Source: CAKRPJ01 sp934376955 (GTDB taxonomy: Bacteria; Bacillota; Clostridia; Lachnospirales; Lachnospiraceae). Taken from it: a stretch of 16,059 bases of DNA. The stretch is taken from the NCBI GenBank assembly GCA_934376955.1, contig CAKRPJ010000044.1, positions 1 to 16,059 of the forward strand, in the 5' to 3' direction. Under the pieces are notes generated by a model. It was not told where the DNA came from. It was given only the letters and a program-made list of their open reading frames with translations, and searched no databases. The first letter of the stretch is position 1. Each line of letters opens with the position of its first letter. Both the position numbers and the translations under genes were made by a program. This document shows, piece by piece, positions 14,771 through 16,059 of the stretch.

Positions 14771-15575
14771 GCATACGAAGATACTGAATAAGAGGCGTTG
14801 TATTAAAGCATTTATCCAGGATGCAAGCTACCGGAAAAACATTCGTACCTGTAATCAATGTGGCTGGTTTGGTTTAGAAGAGGATAACCCTGATACTTGT
14901 CCTTTTTGTGGCAATAAAGCGTTGACAAATATGTTGCCAATGTTGCGCCCGTGGGGATTTGCGCCACGAAATGCTACGTCTATTGAAACAGCACAATTGA
15001 ATGAAGAATACTCGGCAACCCAGCAACCCCTATATTCCACATTGCCCAATGCAGATGATGTGACGGTTGTTAATGGGTGTGCCAATACCCGAATGGCGGT
15101 TCATCCTAATCAGCGAATTATCATGCTTAACAAGGGGGTTAGCGGTAAGGGATTTACAATCTGCTGCGACTGCGGTGCTGCAATGCCTGGAGATGACCCC
15201 GTTGTACTTAAGGATATTTTGCGTCCGTATAGATCCAGATTCACTAAAACGCGTTGCAAACATACCGATACAGCCAATGTGAATCTTGGATATGACTTTG
15301 TTACAGATATGCTTGTTCTGGAATTTGCTTTAGATCGGCAGCAGATTGATGTCAACCCCATGAGGAATTCTTGGCTAAATCGTGCTGGACAGTCTTTTGT
15401 GGAAGCCTTGCGCTTACCAGTATGCCAGGAATTGGATATTGAATTTACCGAACATGTGACTGGTTATCGCATTAGACAAAATCGTGCTGGGGATTTCGTT
15501 GATATTTACTTGTATGATAGCCTTTCGAGTGGTGCGGGCTATGCCGTTAGCATTGAACACTATTTTCGTGAGTGA
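14771..15575 (+). pseudogene. Fragment of a DUF1998 (DrmB/MrfA-like) protein
   Basis: About 265 codons remain open, but no credible start exists: the frame begins inside the terminator stem and there is no ribosome site before the first internal ATG (about 14930). The sequence carries a zinc-ribbon pair (CNQCGWFG then CPFCG), a second Cys cluster (CCDCGAAMPGDD), and then the DUF1998 core: GYDFVTDMLVLEF, SFVEALRLPVCQELDI and LYDSLSSGAGYA. DUF1998 ends large helicase-associated proteins such as DISARM DrmB and MrfA/MrfB. After GAGY, family members normally continue with a Cys-rich tail (C-x-x-C, LxR); here a TGA stop follows within about ten residues and no other frame continues it. The gene is therefore broken at both ends. 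Base composition is more A+T-rich than the operon. I read it as a leftover of a DNA-repair or phage-defence gene interrupted when the operon arrived or by deletion. Confidence 0.65.
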
Positions 15576-15807
15576 TGTGTATTTGAAATATGCAAAACCC
15601 TACGCCCTAAAAACAATCGTAGACAGTCTATAACGGAAATAGTAGCAAATCGTCACTCGATGGCTTGCTAATATTTCACTCGTCCCGTTCGATAGTGCCT
15701 TTGGGTGGGAGTTTGTTCCCCTATGAAGTGGAATATCTGTGGTCGTACTCTTTGCAGCGGTGCGTTTTTGGAACGAAAATGAGGATGCTGTGACTTCAAT
15801 TTCCTAC
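15576..15807. other. Intergenic stretch with long imperfect hairpin
   Basis: No gene seen. The most organised part is a dyad at 15632-15689: GAAATAGTAGCAA (15636-15648) pairs with TTGCTAATATTTC (15665-15677) with one mismatch, an inner ATCG/CGAT adds four pairs, and outer AACGG/CCGTT (15632-15636, 15685-15689) can extend it past a bulge. There is no U-tract. It may be a structured RNA, a small mobile repeat or the folded relic of the truncated upstream gene's 3' region. Confidence 0.4.
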
Positions 15808-15836
15808 TTCATTTTTCGTAAAAACCGTGGTATACT
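15808..15836 (+). promoter_or_regulatory. Probable promoter of the rightmost gene
   Basis: A good -10 box, TATACT (15831-15836), lies 17 bp after a weak -35 match TTCATT (15808-15813). The predicted start is near 15843, leaving a very short leader that consists mostly of the ribosome site GAGGTGAAGG. Confidence 0.4.
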
Positions 15837-15854
15837 GCCTATGAGGTGAAGGCT

Positions 15855-16059
15855 GTGCAGTTTCGACCGTTTGTTTATGATGCCACCAATCAGCAGGTGC
15901 CCGTAGTTATTGAGCCGATGACGCCGCAAGACGCCGCGACAACGACAAGAGAACCGCGGTGGCAGACGGATTGGACCAGCGGGTATATCTCAAAAGGCAA
16001 ATTTGATATCTATGGACTGAAAACGCAGGTTGGCGAATTGGTGGCTTTGGGAGCTTATG
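15855..16059 (+). CDS. Unknown protein, N-terminal part (runs off window)
   Basis: An open frame from GTG 15855 to the window end, 68 codons visible. The start is chosen over an in-frame GTG at 15846 because the GAGGTGAAGG ribosome site (15843-15852) overlaps the earlier codon. The product begins MQFRPFVYDATNQQVPV and includes REPRWQTDWTSGYIS and LKTQVGELVALGAY; the last piece resembles the start of the acetyltransferase (GNAT) core, where a similar strand follows the N-terminus. I only weakly recognise the opening from small uncharacterised GNAT-like proteins of Firmicutes. It is separated from the left neighbour by its own promoter, so it is not part of the catabolic operon. Confidence 0.6.
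   Translation, partial: MQFRPFVYDATNQQVPVVIEPMTPQDAATTTREPRWQTDWTSGYISKGKFDIYGLKTQVGELVALGAY

Noticed and set aside
14771..15575. Intact small DUF1998 protein or a working DISARM gene
   Set aside because: No start codon with ribosome site, no helicase or other DISARM gene nearby, and the C-terminal Cys-rich tail is missing.
1..16059. CRISPR array, tRNA, rRNA or other standard RNA gene
   Set aside because: No regularly spaced direct repeats and no cloverleaf or rRNA-like segment were seen on either strand while reading the window.

Overview
The window looks like a piece of an anaerobic Clostridia chromosome, perhaps Oscillospiraceae-like. Evidence: strong AGGAGG-type ribosome sites, frequent TTG/GTG starts, a lipoprotein signal ending SLCACG, and TRAP, FGGY and PfkB gene types common in gut Firmicutes. 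This taxonomic call is an inference from style, not a match to a named genome.

Layout. Bases 3-359 are the 3' end of an IS transposase running in from the left edge. A stretch without a gene follows (360-928). It holds a good sigma-A promoter, a perfect 11-bp inverted repeat just downstream that looks like a repressor operator, and a leader of about 240 nt. Bases 929-14721 are one co-directional block of 13 genes with short gaps or 4-bp overlaps, closed by a perfect 13-bp stem terminator at 14741-14770. Right of the terminator is a lower-GC fragment of a DUF1998 (DrmB/MrfA-like helicase-associated) protein with no start and no C-terminal tail, then a structured intergenic region, then the start of a further gene cut by the window end.

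The operon reads: TRAP uptake system (dctP, dctQ, dctM); ATP-dependent hydantoinase/oxoprolinase pair (hyuA, hyuB); small unknown protein A; a pita-bread M24-fold protein with degenerate metal ligands; small unknown protein B, a diverged paralogue of A; a NagB/glucosamine-6-phosphate-deaminase-like protein missing two catalytic residues; a PfkB sugar kinase; a small cupin-like protein; a DMT/EamA transporter; and an FGGY sugar kinase.

Working model (inference): an organic acid carrying both a cyclic amide or ureide (or similar C-N bond) and a sugar or polyol part is imported by the TRAP system. HyuAB opens it with ATP, possibly helped by the M24-like protein and the A/B pair. The polyhydroxylated product is phosphorylated by the PfkB and FGGY kinases and rearranged by the NagB-like protein. 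The EamA protein may export an end product. I know of no described pathway with this gene set. The A/B family and the two enzyme-fold proteins with altered active sites are the most promising places to look for new biochemistry. No transcription factor is encoded in the window.
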